From Shimia sp039969785 (lineage in GTDB: Bacteria > Pseudomonadota > Alphaproteobacteria > Rhodobacterales > Rhodobacteraceae), in the NCBI RefSeq assembly GCF_039969785.1, contig NZ_JBDVNC010000005.1:248001-312000 (forward strand): a stretch of 64,000 nt of DNA. Direction: 5' to 3'. The position numbers and the translations under genes were made by a program. Each line of letters opens with the position of its first letter. Position 1 is the stretch's first letter. Of the stretch, positions 1-8,390 are shown piece after piece. Under the pieces are notes generated by a model that saw only the letters and a program-made list of their open reading frames with translations, was not told the DNA's origin and did not search any database.

Positions 1-49
1 CCTCAACCTTCTGGCTGATGGCCTGCGCGAAGAAAGCCTGCGCGACTAA
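1..49 (+). CDS. ABC transporter permease, C-terminal end (partial)
   Basis: Only the last 15 codons are in the window, read in frame 2 and ending in TAA at 47-49. The peptide ends LADGLREESLRD. A C-terminus of the form NLLADGLRE.L is typical of the DppC/OppC class of inner-membrane permeases. The next gene downstream is a fused DppD/DppF-type ATPase, so this is very probably the second permease of a peptide-type importer operon. The start and most of the protein lie left of the window. Confidence 0.7.
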   Translation, partial: LNLLADGLREESLRD

Positions 50-118
50 CTGATTTGATCTGGGGCGGCCCCTGTGCCGCCCCGCCCCACTCACAACACC
101 GGAGACAGGACAAGGTTA

Positions 119-195
119 ACGACGCCAGATCGGACAAGCCCGGACAACAGGACCGACGCGATACCGACACATTACCGACGTTGCACCGAAACCCC
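119..195. repeat. 11-bp tandem repeat, consensus ACCGACGNNNN
   Basis: Four consecutive 11-bp units begin at 152, 163, 174 and 185, each starting ACCGA. Weaker units in the same phase (CGACG or CGGAC cores) extend back to about 119. The array sits in the 173-nt gap between the permease stop and the ATPase start. A related array occurs at 29645-29688, and the two share a 17-nt identity (152-168 and 29645-29661). An 11-bp period is not a coding period but is close to one helical turn. Confidence 0.6.
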
Positions 196-222
196 TCCGC
201 CGCCCTAAAAGGGAGAACGTTA

Positions 223-2310
223 ATGTCAAAGTTGACGGAATATGACGGCCCTATTCTGGAGATCGACAAACTGTCGATTTCCTTCTTTACCCGCCTGCGC
301 GAAATCCCGGCGGTGATGGATTTCTCGGTCAGCGTCCAACCCGGCGAAGCGGTTGGTCTTGTCGGAGAATCCGGTTGTGGCAAGTCCACCGTGGCGCTGG
401 GCGTCATGCAGGATCTGGGCAAGAACGGCAAAATTGTCGGCGGCACCATCAAATTCAAAGGTCGCGACCTCGCCCAGATATCCGAGTCTGAATTACGCGA
501 CATACGTGGCAACGAAATTGCCATGATTTATCAAGAGCCTATGGCCTCGCTGAACCCTGCGATGAAGATCGGCAAACAATTGATGGAAGTGCCGATGATC
601 CACGAAGATGTGGACGAAAAAGAGGCCTATGCACGTGCCCTAGAGGTGGTCACAGATGTGCGCCTGCCCGATCCGGAACGCATGCTGAATTCATTCCCGC
701 ACCAGCTTTCAGGCGGACAACAACAGCGCATCGTGATTGCCATGGCGCTGATGTCCAAACCGGCGTTGCTGATCCTTGATGAACCCACAACTGCGCTGGA
801 CGTCACGGTCGAAGCCGCAGTGGTAGAACTGGTCAAGGATTTGGGAAAAAAGTATGGAACATCAATGCTTTTCATCTCCCACAACCTTGGTCTGGTTCTG
901 GAAACCTGCGACCGTTTATGCGTGATGTATTCCGGCGAAGCGGTCGAACGTGGCAGCATCGAAGACGTGTTCGACAACATGCAACACCCCTACACTCAGG
1001 CGCTGTTCCGCTCTATTCCGCTGCCCGGCGCGGACAAAAATGCACGGCCTCTGGTGGCCATTCCCGGCAACTTCCCCCTGCCCCACGAACGCCCGCCCGG
1101 ATGTAATTTTGGGCCGCGCTGTGATTATTTCGAAGAAGGCCGCTGTGACGCACAAACCATCGAAATGGTGGATGTTCAGGGCGTTGAGCGCCATTCAACC
1201 CGCTGTCTGAAATCCGAGGAAATCGACTGGAACGCGCCCATAACCGTTGGTGAACAAAAAGAAAAAGCCGAAGTGGGCGAAGTTGTCTTGTCGATGGACA
1301 ACCTCAAGAAATACTACGAGGTCGCCGCCAACGCGTTGTTTGGCGGAGGCGAAAAGAAGGTGGTCAAGGCCAACGAAACGCTGTCCTTTGAGGCCCGCGA
1401 ATCCGAAACATTGGCCATTGTGGGCGAGTCCGGCTGTGGCAAATCCACCTTTGCCAAAGTGTTGATGGGTCTGGAAACCGCGACCGATGGTCAGATTTTG
1501 CTGGATGGCAAGAACATCGAACAAACCCCTATTCAGGGCCGCAGCACCCAAACTGTGGCGGATGTTCAGATGGTGTTCCAGAACCCGTTTGATACATTGA
1601 ACCCATCGATGACAGTTGGGCGTCAGATCATGCGCGCACTGGAAATCTTTGGTATCGGAGACACCGAGGCTGACCGGCGCAAACGTATGTTGGAACTGCT
1701 CGATCTGGTCAAACTGCCCCGCGCCTTTGCCGACCGCATGCCGCGCCAATTGTCAGGTGGTCAAAAGCAACGTGTCGGCATTGCCCGTGCCTTTTCCGGT
1801 GGTGCGCGCATCGTTGTTGCGGACGAACCTGTGTCCGCGCTTGACGTTTCTGTGCAGGCGGCGGTAACGGATCTCCTGATGGAGATTCAGCGAGAGGAAA
1901 AGACGACCCTGCTCTTCATCAGCCACGACCTGTCGATTGTGCGGTATCTCAGTGACCGGGTGATGGTGATGTATCTGGGGCATGTGGTCGAAATGGGCTC
2001 AACCGATCAGGTATTCGCCCCGCCCTATCACCCCTATACCGAAGCGTTGCTGTCCGCCGTGCCCATCGCAGACACGTCCATCGAAAAAGAGCACATCGTG
2101 CTTGATGGCGATATCCCGTCAGCGATGAACCCGCCGCCGGGCTGCCCTTTTCAGACGCGCTGCCGTTGGAAAACCGAAGTTCCCGGCGAGTTGTGTGATA
2201 AAGAAGTTCCGCCTGTCCGTCACCTTGAGGGCGACCATCAGGTCAAATGCCATCTGGACGATGACGTCCTGGCCCGCATGACTCCGGTCATCAAAATCGC
2301 GGCGGAGTAA
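223..2310 (+). CDS. Peptide-type ABC transporter, fused double ATP-binding protein
   Basis: This 695-residue protein joins two OppD/DppD-like ATPase halves and would power uptake of oligopeptides or similar solutes at the inner membrane. Each half has a Walker A GESGCGKST, an ABC signature (LSGGQQQR, then LSGGQKQR) and a Walker B followed by DEP. Each also ends in the Cys-containing oligopeptide-ABC C-terminal segment (CNFGPRCD and CPFQTRC). The ATG at 223 is chosen because it follows an AAAGGGAG ribosome site and begins right before the first ATPase domain; an in-frame start at 55 would add a non-homologous leader covering the 11-bp repeats. It probably belongs to the operon of the upstream permease. 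Substrate is unknown; the GsiA/YliA family has the same fused layout. Confidence 0.9.
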   Translation: MSKLTEYDGPILEIDKLSISFFTRLREIPAVMDFSVSVQPGEAVGLVGESGCGKSTVALGVMQDLGKNGKIVGGTIKFKGRDLAQISESELRDIRGNEIAMIYQEPMASLNPAMKIGKQLMEVPMIHEDVDEKEAYARALEVVTDVRLPDPERMLNSFPHQLSGGQQQRIVIAMALMSKPALLILDEPTTALDVTVEAAVVELVKDLGKKYGTSMLFISHNLGLVLETCDRLCVMYSGEAVERGSIEDVFDNMQHPYTQALFRSIPLPGADKNARPLVAIPGNFPLPHERPPGCNFGPRCDYFEEGRCDAQTIEMVDVQGVERHSTRCLKSEEIDWNAPITVGEQKEKAEVGEVVLSMDNLKKYYEVAANALFGGGEKKVVKANETLSFEARESETLAIVGESGCGKSTFAKVLMGLETATDGQILLDGKNIEQTPIQGRSTQTVADVQMVFQNPFDTLNPSMTVGRQIMRALEIFGIGDTEADRRKRMLELLDLVKLPRAFADRMPRQLSGGQKQRVGIARAFSGGARIVVADEPVSALDVSVQAAVTDLLMEIQREEKTTLLFISHDLSIVRYLSDRVMVMYLGHVVEMGSTDQVFAPPYHPYTEALLSAVPIADTSIEKEHIVLDGDIPSAMNPPPGCPFQTRCRWKTEVPGELCDKEVPPVRHLEGDHQVKCHLDDDVLARMTPVIKIAAE

Positions 2311-2630
2311 GCAACGCAAAAGAAAATCAAGAACAAAGACGCTTGCACGACCGGCGAGGGTCTTTTGATGATGTGACCTGCAATGCCCATGAAATTGTCT
2401 CGCATTGCAAAGCTTGGCGAATTTTTTTCGTGCCAGGTTAAAGGGGGCGCCTGAAAGAAACTGTCATAAGGCCGCTCCAACACATTCGCCCATGATCGTG
2501 CGACGGAAAATGCTTTTCGAGCCGTAATACTCTTGAATCCAGTTTGATCCTGCGGCCCGAAACTTCGCAAAATATCGCCATCATATATTGCCGAACCGTC
2601 AATCAGACCCCAACGAACGGAGCAAGAATA
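2311..2630. other. 320-nt intergenic region with a long-loop inverted repeat
   Basis: No convincing gene is seen here. An exact 8-bp inverted repeat, TGCAATGC at 2379-2386 and GCATTGCA at 2402-2409 with a 15-nt loop, is followed by a run of seven T at 2422-2428. It could end transcription of the ABC operon, but the loop is large and the T-run is 12 nt away, so this is tentative. A minus-strand open frame over 2238-2639 overlaps the end of the ATPase gene and shows no family resemblance. Confidence 0.35.
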
Positions 2631-3596
2631 TTGACCCATATAGCCACACTCACCATGGCCGCTTGTGTGGTGATCACCACCGGTTCAGCTGCTTTGGCTC
2701 ATGACGATCACTGCAATGCCATCAAGAGTTCAGTGGCGGACGCGGGCTTTGACGGTCACGTGCGAGTCACCTGTAACAACAGTCACGCAATCATTCGCTC
2801 CGATACTTACCCCGACCATGAAAAGATGACGGGCATTGTCGGAACAAACGAACAGGTCCCTGTTCCCGCCGACTACGCCGCGCCTATTCTTTTGTCTCCG
2901 ACCCTCGGTACATCGCCGCTAACCCGCGACGCGGCATTGGGTGTCGCCGTCAATGGCGTGCCAATCTATGACTACACAGCGGGTGGCGAAATGAGTCAGG
3001 CTGACCTTGCGCACCATCAGAAACGACACGATACGGTTCAGACCCAACAGCTTGATGTCTGCGGTGGTCATGCAGGGCGCGGCGATGACTATCACTATCA
3101 CGCAAAACCGACGTGCATGATCGATCAGATGGCAAATGCCGGAGACGACGCAATCATCGGCTGGGCATTTGACGGCTTTCCGATTTATGGTGACAACAAC
3201 CCGGATGGGTCCAAGATTTCCAAGGGCGATCTTGACGTCTGCAATGGGCAAACTGACGACACGTTTGGCTATCGCTACCACACTTCGGCAGATGCGCCCT
3301 ATATCGTTCAATGCCTGATGGGCGCGGTAGCCAATTTTGACCGATTGCCCCGCGTGCCTCCTCTTGCCACGGCAAGCAAGCGCGGTTCCAAACCGGGGAG
3401 ACCACCACAAGGTGGGGTCAAAAATCTTGTCTTTACGGAGAATGAAGATGGCAGCCGAAGCATGGACTACACTTATAATGGCAAGGATCACTACATTCGC
3501 TACACACCTTCCGGCAAGGCAGGTTGTTATAACTTTACGACAAATACAGTCACGAACGGAAGCGAGATAAAGACAGGTGAATACTGTCGGAGATGA
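2631..3596 (+). CDS. Secreted YHYH-domain protein
   Basis: A 321-residue exported protein of unknown function with the YHYH domain. The proposed start is TTG at 2631, a few bases after an ACGGAGC ribosome site. It gives a short leader, a hydrophobic stretch and an SAALA cleavage site before HDDHC. An ATG at 2655 would leave no charged N-terminus, and an upstream ATG at 2544 would add 29 unconvincing residues. The domain signature is visible as DDYHYHAKPTC, followed by GWAFDGFPIYG and a second YRYH. Several cysteines suggest a disulfide-bonded periplasmic protein. It is monocistronic, with about 200 nt of apparently non-coding DNA downstream. Confidence 0.8.
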   Translation: MTHIATLTMAACVVITTGSAALAHDDHCNAIKSSVADAGFDGHVRVTCNNSHAIIRSDTYPDHEKMTGIVGTNEQVPVPADYAAPILLSPTLGTSPLTRDAALGVAVNGVPIYDYTAGGEMSQADLAHHQKRHDTVQTQQLDVCGGHAGRGDDYHYHAKPTCMIDQMANAGDDAIIGWAFDGFPIYGDNNPDGSKISKGDLDVCNGQTDDTFGYRYHTSADAPYIVQCLMGAVANFDRLPRVPPLATASKRGSKPGRPPQGGVKNLVFTENEDGSRSMDYTYNGKDHYIRYTPSGKAGCYNFTTNTVTNGSEIKTGEYCRR

Positions 3597-3796
3597 CGCC
3601 ACAGGACAAGCTTGATCGGTAATTCACACGCGATCAATGAGCGATCTATTTACTTTGCGAGACCTTCGTTCGAACCAGAGGAATGCCTTCATTCCAGACG
3701 TACAACGCATTGATCGCGCCCAAATTGGACGCGATCAACAAGATTTCAAGTACATTTGTAGATCCCCGGACAGCGCGCGTCGCTGGACGGGACCAC

Positions 3797-5197
3797 TTAC
3801 ACCTGACTAGGCAACCAAAGAACAATCCATGGGAATGTCACCAGCAAAGCAATTGTGATGGCATCCGCGATAAAGAACGGTGTGACGCCTTTGAACACGT
3901 CCTGCACGCTCAGATCATCACGTACCCCGGCCACAACAAAACAGTTCAGCCCAATCGGCGGCGTGATCAGACAGAACTCGGCCATCTTCACCACCAGAAT
4001 ACCAAACCAGATCGCACACATCGGACCGCTCATGCCAAAGGTGCTTTCTGCCGCGGACACCGCTTCACCACCGTTCAGCGCCATCACCGCAGGATACACC
4101 ACAGGCAATGTCAGCAACAGCATTCCAATCGCGTCCATGAACATGCCCAGCACCGCGTAAGCCAGCAGAATGCAGACAAGGATTACCATAGGCGACATCG
4201 TCAGCGATGTGATCCAATCCGAAAAGGCGCTTGGCAAATTGGCAAACCCCAGAAACCGCACATAAATCAGAACACCCCAGATGATGGTGAAAATCATCAC
4301 GCTCAGCTTAGCCGTTTCCAGCAACGCGTCCTTGAGTTCGCTCCACCGCATGCCCTGAAACACCGCCATCACGAACACGACAAATGCTCCGATAGCGCCG
4401 CCTTCAGTGGGTGTACCCCATGCGTCGCCGCCAAATGGGTTATAGACGAAAAAGATGATGGTCACGACAACAAACACAATCGGTAGCGCCGGTGGCAGGG
4501 CCGCAAACCGCTCTTTCCACGTAAACCCGGTCACGGGCGGGCCAAACCCTTTGATTGTCACGGCCATGCCGATGATCAACAAACCGTAAATCACCGCCGA
4601 AAACGCTCCGGGAATAAAGCCGGCCAACAACAGCTTGCCGACATCCTGTTCCACGATGATCGCATAGATAACAAGGATCGCCGACGGGGGGATCAATGAC
4701 GCCAATGTGCCACCTGCGGCCACAACACCCGCAGCGAAACGTTTATCATATCCGATCTTGAGCATTTCCGGGATGGCGATACGGGCAAACACGGCAGAGG
4801 TCGCCACCGATGCACCTGACACAGCCGCAAAACCGGCCGTGGCAAATACTGTCGACACGGCCAGCCCGCCCGGCACCCATGCCAACCAACGTTTAGCCGC
4901 CTCAAACAAGGCTTTGGTCAGACCTGCGTAATAGGCCAGATAGCCAATCAGGATAAAGGTTGGGATCAATGACAAGGCCTGACTGGAAATCTTGGAATGC
5001 GGCACCTGCCCGGCGGTTTTAACGGCCACGGTCAGGGCTTGACCAAACCGGCCCGGATCATATCCAAACTTGGCCCAGAATATCCAGATCAGCCCAATCA
5101 TGCCCGCCATACCAGCAGCAAAGGCCACGCGCATTCCCAACACAACAAGAACAAGCATGCCAGCCGAGACGACCAGTCCAATTTCAATCGGTTCCAT
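3797..5197 (-). CDS. dctM: TRAP transporter large permease (DctM family)
   Basis: A 466-residue, highly hydrophobic protein with about twelve membrane segments, matching the DctM large subunit of tripartite ATP-independent periplasmic transporters. It is a secondary transporter driven by an ion gradient. Family features include AGFAAVSGASVATSAVF and the later LITPPIGLNCFVV. It is the last gene of dctP-dctQ-dctM and starts 11 nt after dctQ ends. The symbol is family level only: the sequence does not show that the substrate is a C4-dicarboxylate. Confidence 0.93.
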   Translation of the reverse strand: MEPIEIGLVVSAGMLVLVVLGMRVAFAAGMAGMIGLIWIFWAKFGYDPGRFGQALTVAVKTAGQVPHSKISSQALSLIPTFILIGYLAYYAGLTKALFEAAKRWLAWVPGGLAVSTVFATAGFAAVSGASVATSAVFARIAIPEMLKIGYDKRFAAGVVAAGGTLASLIPPSAILVIYAIIVEQDVGKLLLAGFIPGAFSAVIYGLLIIGMAVTIKGFGPPVTGFTWKERFAALPPALPIVFVVVTIIFFVYNPFGGDAWGTPTEGGAIGAFVVFVMAVFQGMRWSELKDALLETAKLSVMIFTIIWGVLIYVRFLGFANLPSAFSDWITSLTMSPMVILVCILLAYAVLGMFMDAIGMLLLTLPVVYPAVMALNGGEAVSAAESTFGMSGPMCAIWFGILVVKMAEFCLITPPIGLNCFVVAGVRDDLSVQDVFKGVTPFFIADAITIALLVTFPWIVLWLPSQV

Positions 5198-5208
5198 CTG
5201 TCTTGTCC

Positions 5209-5841
5209 TTAATTATCGCTGCCCGAGACATGCTCGGCTTCCATCGCGGCCTGCGTGGCAGCGTCCGCCACCAAAGGCACCGCAATCGGTGTTTCGTCAT
5301 TGCGCAGAAACGCGCGGGCATAGGCCCACAGCTGAAGCGCCAGTCGCACGCACAACACGCCAAACGCCACAGGCGCCAGCAATTTGGCGGGCCAAAGCGG
5401 CAACGCAATGTCCATCGAGCTGTCACGGCTCCACATCGGGGCGCTGAAATCAAAACTGCGTTCGAAATGCGCCCAGCTTCCCCACACCAACAGGATCATC
5501 AATCCGAAGATTGCCAATGTGGTAATGAATTCAACCAGGTACAGCGGTCGTCCTTTTAAGGCGCCGACCAACATATCCATGCGGATATGTCCGCCATCGC
5601 GCTGGGCATAAGCGATCCCCATGAACGCGATCAACGGCATTGCCTGTTCGATCCAGTCCACATATCCCGGCAACGGCGCATTCAGAACATTGCGCCCACC
5701 AACAGAAGCGACCGCCATAATCATGAGCGAAAACACTGCCAACCCACTGACCAATGCCAGCCAGCCTTCTAAGACGTAAAGACGTTTATCAAGTTTGCTA
5801 AGAGTGCTGTCATCCGACAGCACGAGCGACGAGCCTGCCAT
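5209..5841 (-). CDS. dctQ: TRAP transporter small permease (DctQ family)
   Basis: A 210-residue inner-membrane protein with four predicted hydrophobic segments, the usual architecture of the DctQ small subunit. The motif GRNVLNAPLPGYVDWIEQ, in the first part of the protein, fits the family pattern of a conserved WxxE-like region after the first helix. It lies between dctP, 70 nt upstream, and dctM. Length is slightly above the common 160-200 residues because of a C-terminal hydrophilic tail. Confidence 0.9.
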   Translation of the reverse strand: MAGSSLVLSDDSTLSKLDKRLYVLEGWLALVSGLAVFSLMIMAVASVGGRNVLNAPLPGYVDWIEQAMPLIAFMGIAYAQRDGGHIRMDMLVGALKGRPLYLVEFITTLAIFGLMILLVWGSWAHFERSFDFSAPMWSRDSSMDIALPLWPAKLLAPVAFGVLCVRLALQLWAYARAFLRNDETPIAVPLVADAATQAAMEAEHVSGSDN

Positions 5842-5863
5842 GCGAGCCTCCGTCAGATTTTTC

Positions 5864-5900
5864 AGAAAAGAAAGAGTGGCGCCGCAATTTGAGCGGCGCC
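5864..5900 (-). terminator. dctP-dctQ intergenic hairpin with T-rich tail
   Basis: Arms GGCGCCGC (5878-5885) and GCGGCGCC (5893-5900) form a perfect 8-bp GC stem with a 7-nt loop. On the minus strand a T-rich tail follows (A-rich on the plus strand at about 5864-5876). It lies just after the dctP stop. It may be a partial terminator or an RNA-stabilising element that leaves more mRNA for the periplasmic receptor than for the membrane subunits. Confidence 0.7.
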
Positions 5901-5911
5901 AGGTTTCGACA

Positions 5912-6922
5912 TTACATCGATTCAGCGATCATGCCGGTCACAAGGTCATACAGCTCTTGTGCGGGCAAACCACGTTTGTTGTTGTCTTCAATCCAGGCGG
6001 CGGCAGCGGGTGCTGCGGCGGCCTCTTTAAAGGCAGCAATTTCAGAATCGGCAAAGGTCACTTGTTCAATACCGCGTTCATCCAGTGCAGGACCCCACGC
6101 AGACATAGTCTTGGTGTTGTAGTTGTCGACGTAATAATCCAGCGATTCCTGCACTGATCCCAACAACGCTTCGCGGTGGTCATCAGACAGATAGTCCAGC
6201 GCGTCTGTGTTGACCACAACCGGGCAGTTCACTGTGCCGGGGTTCAGGTTGGTCGTCCACCACGTGCCGTTTTCGATTGTGCCAAAAGACATATGCGCAT
6301 GCGGCGCAAAGGCAACAGCCTTGACGATCCCACTGTCCATCGCCTGTCGCACCTCAGAGGCTGACATCGACGTCGGTACGGCACCCACGGTTTCCATCGC
6401 TTTACCAATCCCGCCGGTGGCACGCACGCTCAGCCCTTCGAAATCATCCAGCGTGGCGGGCGCATCGCCGCCGCCTACAAGGTTATACTGTGGTAATGGC
6501 GACGGCATCAGCAATGTCGCGTTCCAACGCGCCATGTCTTTGATTGTTGCAGGGTGCTGATAGACAGCCATCGACAGTTCGATTTCCTGCTCCAGAGAGC
6601 TCACACCAAGAAACGGCAATTCCAAAACGGTGATCGATGGGTTTTTGTCGCGGTGATACCCGGCACAAAACTGCGCCATTTCAAATGCACCAATTGAAAT
6701 CCCGTCAAGGTTTTCACGGTTCTTTGACAGACCACCATAGCTGATGTTCAGCGTGAAATCGCCATTGGTTTTTTCGCTCACCAACTCGGCCAACTTTTCG
6801 ACATGCTCCGTAAACGCGCGGCGCTTGCCCCAAACGGAAACATTCCACTCTGTGGCCATGGCCTCGGTCGCGAATGCAAGTGTAAGGGCTGCAATGGCCG
6901 TCCGACTCATTAGGTTACGCAT
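5912..6922 (-). CDS. dctP: TRAP transporter periplasmic solute-binding protein (DctP family)
   Basis: A 336-residue exported receptor. The N-terminus has basic residues, a hydrophobic core and an AMATEW-type cleavage region, so it should be released to the periplasm. VRATGGIGKAMETVGAVP, at about residues 170-190, contains the conserved arginine that in characterised DctP proteins binds the substrate carboxylate. The ribosome site GGGAGGATTATT precedes the ATG. It is the first gene of the TRAP operon, is preceded by a strong palindrome at 7021-7038, and follows the regulator gene on the same strand. The ligand is probably an organic acid, by family only. Confidence 0.92.
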   Translation of the reverse strand: MRNLMSRTAIAALTLAFATEAMATEWNVSVWGKRRAFTEHVEKLAELVSEKTNGDFTLNISYGGLSKNRENLDGISIGAFEMAQFCAGYHRDKNPSITVLELPFLGVSSLEQEIELSMAVYQHPATIKDMARWNATLLMPSPLPQYNLVGGGDAPATLDDFEGLSVRATGGIGKAMETVGAVPTSMSASEVRQAMDSGIVKAVAFAPHAHMSFGTIENGTWWTTNLNPGTVNCPVVVNTDALDYLSDDHREALLGSVQESLDYYVDNYNTKTMSAWGPALDERGIEQVTFADSEIAAFKEAAAAPAAAAWIEDNNKRGLPAQELYDLVTGMIAESM

Positions 6923-7020
6923 AATAATCCTCCCGAATGCGTATTATGTAGATGCCCGCCACCATGGTGAGAGAAACGCGACCTGACTATGAAGGAAATT
7001 GCGTGGATCAGTGTTAGCGG

Positions 7021-7038
7021 TCTGCGGAAATCCGCAGA
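7021..7038. promoter_or_regulatory. 18-bp palindrome, candidate response-regulator binding site
   Basis: The sequence TCTGCGGA-AA-TCCGCAGA is a perfect 8+8 inverted repeat. It lies between the end of the DctD-type gene and dctP, about 100 nt upstream of the dctP start. Binding sites of rhizobial DctD are described as similar dyads with a GCGGAAATCCGC-like centre, so this is probably the site for the adjacent regulator. No good -24/-12 sigma-54 promoter was found between it and dctP. Confidence 0.6.
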
Positions 7039-7049
7039 GACGTTTGGCG

Positions 7050-8390
7050 CTATAAAAGCGCTTGCTTATCCAGCCCCAATTTAACGATTTTTTCGTTCAA
7101 CGTACGCCGCCCGATCCCCAACGCTTCTGCAGCCGCCTCCATACGCCCGTCATGTGCCTTTACCGCCTTACCGATCAATTCCCGCTCAAACGCAGCAACC
7201 GCCTCGCGCAGCGTGTCCGGTACGTCATCAGGATGCGGGTCGGAACGAATGGCAATGGCCATATTGCCTGTTCCCCGGCGCGCCTGCAGTACCCGGCGTT
7301 CACATACATTGCGCAATTCGCGCACGTTGCCCGGCCAGTCATGCGCCATCAGCGCCAGCAGATCGTCATGGCTTATCTCCGGGACGCTCGTATTATGAAC
7401 GCGCGCATATTCGCCTAGAAAATGCGACGTCAGCAGGGTCAGATCATCCCGACGCTGACGCAATGGCGGCAGAGACAGAACAAACGTGTTGATACGAAAC
7501 AGAAAATCCTGTCGCATTGTGCCTTCCTGCACCGCTTGACCGACGTCGATATTGGTGGCGGACACAATTCTCAGACGAACCGAAACCGGAGCAAACCCTC
7601 CAACAGGCAACACCTGCCCGTCCTCGATCACTCGCAATAATTTGGCCTGTACATCCGGCGCGCATGATCCGACCTCATCAAGAAACAATGTGCCACCTGA
7701 CGCACGCACAAGACGACCGTCGCTTTGCCCCTGCACACCAAACATCTCTGCTTCAAACGTATCACTGGACAGAGCCGCGCAGTTTAACGCCAGAAACGGG
7801 CGGTCCGAACGCGCGCTTAAATCGTGCAACGCGCGCGCCACGAGTTCTTTGCCGGTACCCGTTTCACCTTCGATCAGGATTGGGGTATCGGTCGACGCAA
7901 GGTCCAGGATTTCGTGACGCAGTTCTGAAACCGCATCCGTTTTCCCCAGCAACACGCGATCAAGCCCGGACAGCTGAAACAACCGTTTCTTAAGCAGATC
8001 GTTACTCTCCCGCATTCTCGATTTTTCTGCCGCATGAGTAAGAATGGTTAGCAAACGTCTGGGATCATAGGGTTTTTCAACGAAACTATATGCCCCGCCC
8101 TGAATGGCCTGTACCGCCATGGGGATATCGCCATGTGCCGAAATCAACACCAACGGCGGCGCCTGCATCGGTTTGAGCCGCGCCAGCAAATCCAAACCCG
8201 ACATGCCCGGCATGCGCACATCCGACAGCACAACATCCGGCGACATCTCTGCCAGTTTTTCCAACGCCACTTCTGCGCGCGCCACAGCCAGGGCCGCCCA
8301 GCCTGCCGCTTCCAGCAGCACCACAAGAGACTGGCGCATGCTTTTGTCATCATCAACAATCAGAATGGAATACGGGTTTTCAGAGGTCAT
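7050..8390 (-). CDS. dctD: NtrC/DctD-family response regulator without GAFTGA loop
   Basis: A 446-residue regulator. Residues 1-120 are a receiver domain with DDD at 13-15, the phospho-acceptor Asp57 and Lys106. The AAA+ domain has Walker A GETGTGKE (175-182) and Walker B TLFLDEV (234-240). A Fis-type helix-turn-helix lies at the C-terminus (ALGIGRRTLNEKI). Between AEMFG and GGTLFLDE the usual HEKGAFTGA segment is missing and only VQGQSDGRLVRAS is present. GAFTGA contacts sigma-54, so this protein may not use sigma-54, as described for Rhodobacter capsulatus NtrC. Its start overlaps the end of the kinase gene by 4 nt, and the TRAP operon follows. Confidence 0.9.
   Translation of the reverse strand: MTSENPYSILIVDDDKSMRQSLVVLLEAAGWAALAVARAEVALEKLAEMSPDVVLSDVRMPGMSGLDLLARLKPMQAPPLVLISAHGDIPMAVQAIQGGAYSFVEKPYDPRRLLTILTHAAEKSRMRESNDLLKKRLFQLSGLDRVLLGKTDAVSELRHEILDLASTDTPILIEGETGTGKELVARALHDLSARSDRPFLALNCAALSSDTFEAEMFGVQGQSDGRLVRASGGTLFLDEVGSCAPDVQAKLLRVIEDGQVLPVGGFAPVSVRLRIVSATNIDVGQAVQEGTMRQDFLFRINTFVLSLPPLRQRRDDLTLLTSHFLGEYARVHNTSVPEISHDDLLALMAHDWPGNVRELRNVCERRVLQARRGTGNMAIAIRSDPHPDDVPDTLREAVAAFERELIGKAVKAHDGRMEAAAEALGIGRRTLNEKIVKLGLDKQALL

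Noticed and set aside
2238..2639. 133-codon minus-strand frame after the ABC ATPase gene
   Set aside because: It overlaps the end of a well-supported gene, has no ribosome site and no family resemblance.
3683..4486. Long plus-strand frame over the dctM region
   Set aside because: It lies antisense to dctM, and its product is a His/Arg/Gln-rich composition typical of a shadow frame.
6923..7020. Sigma-54 promoter upstream of dctP
   Set aside because: I found no GG-N10-GC pair with the expected flanks in the right orientation.
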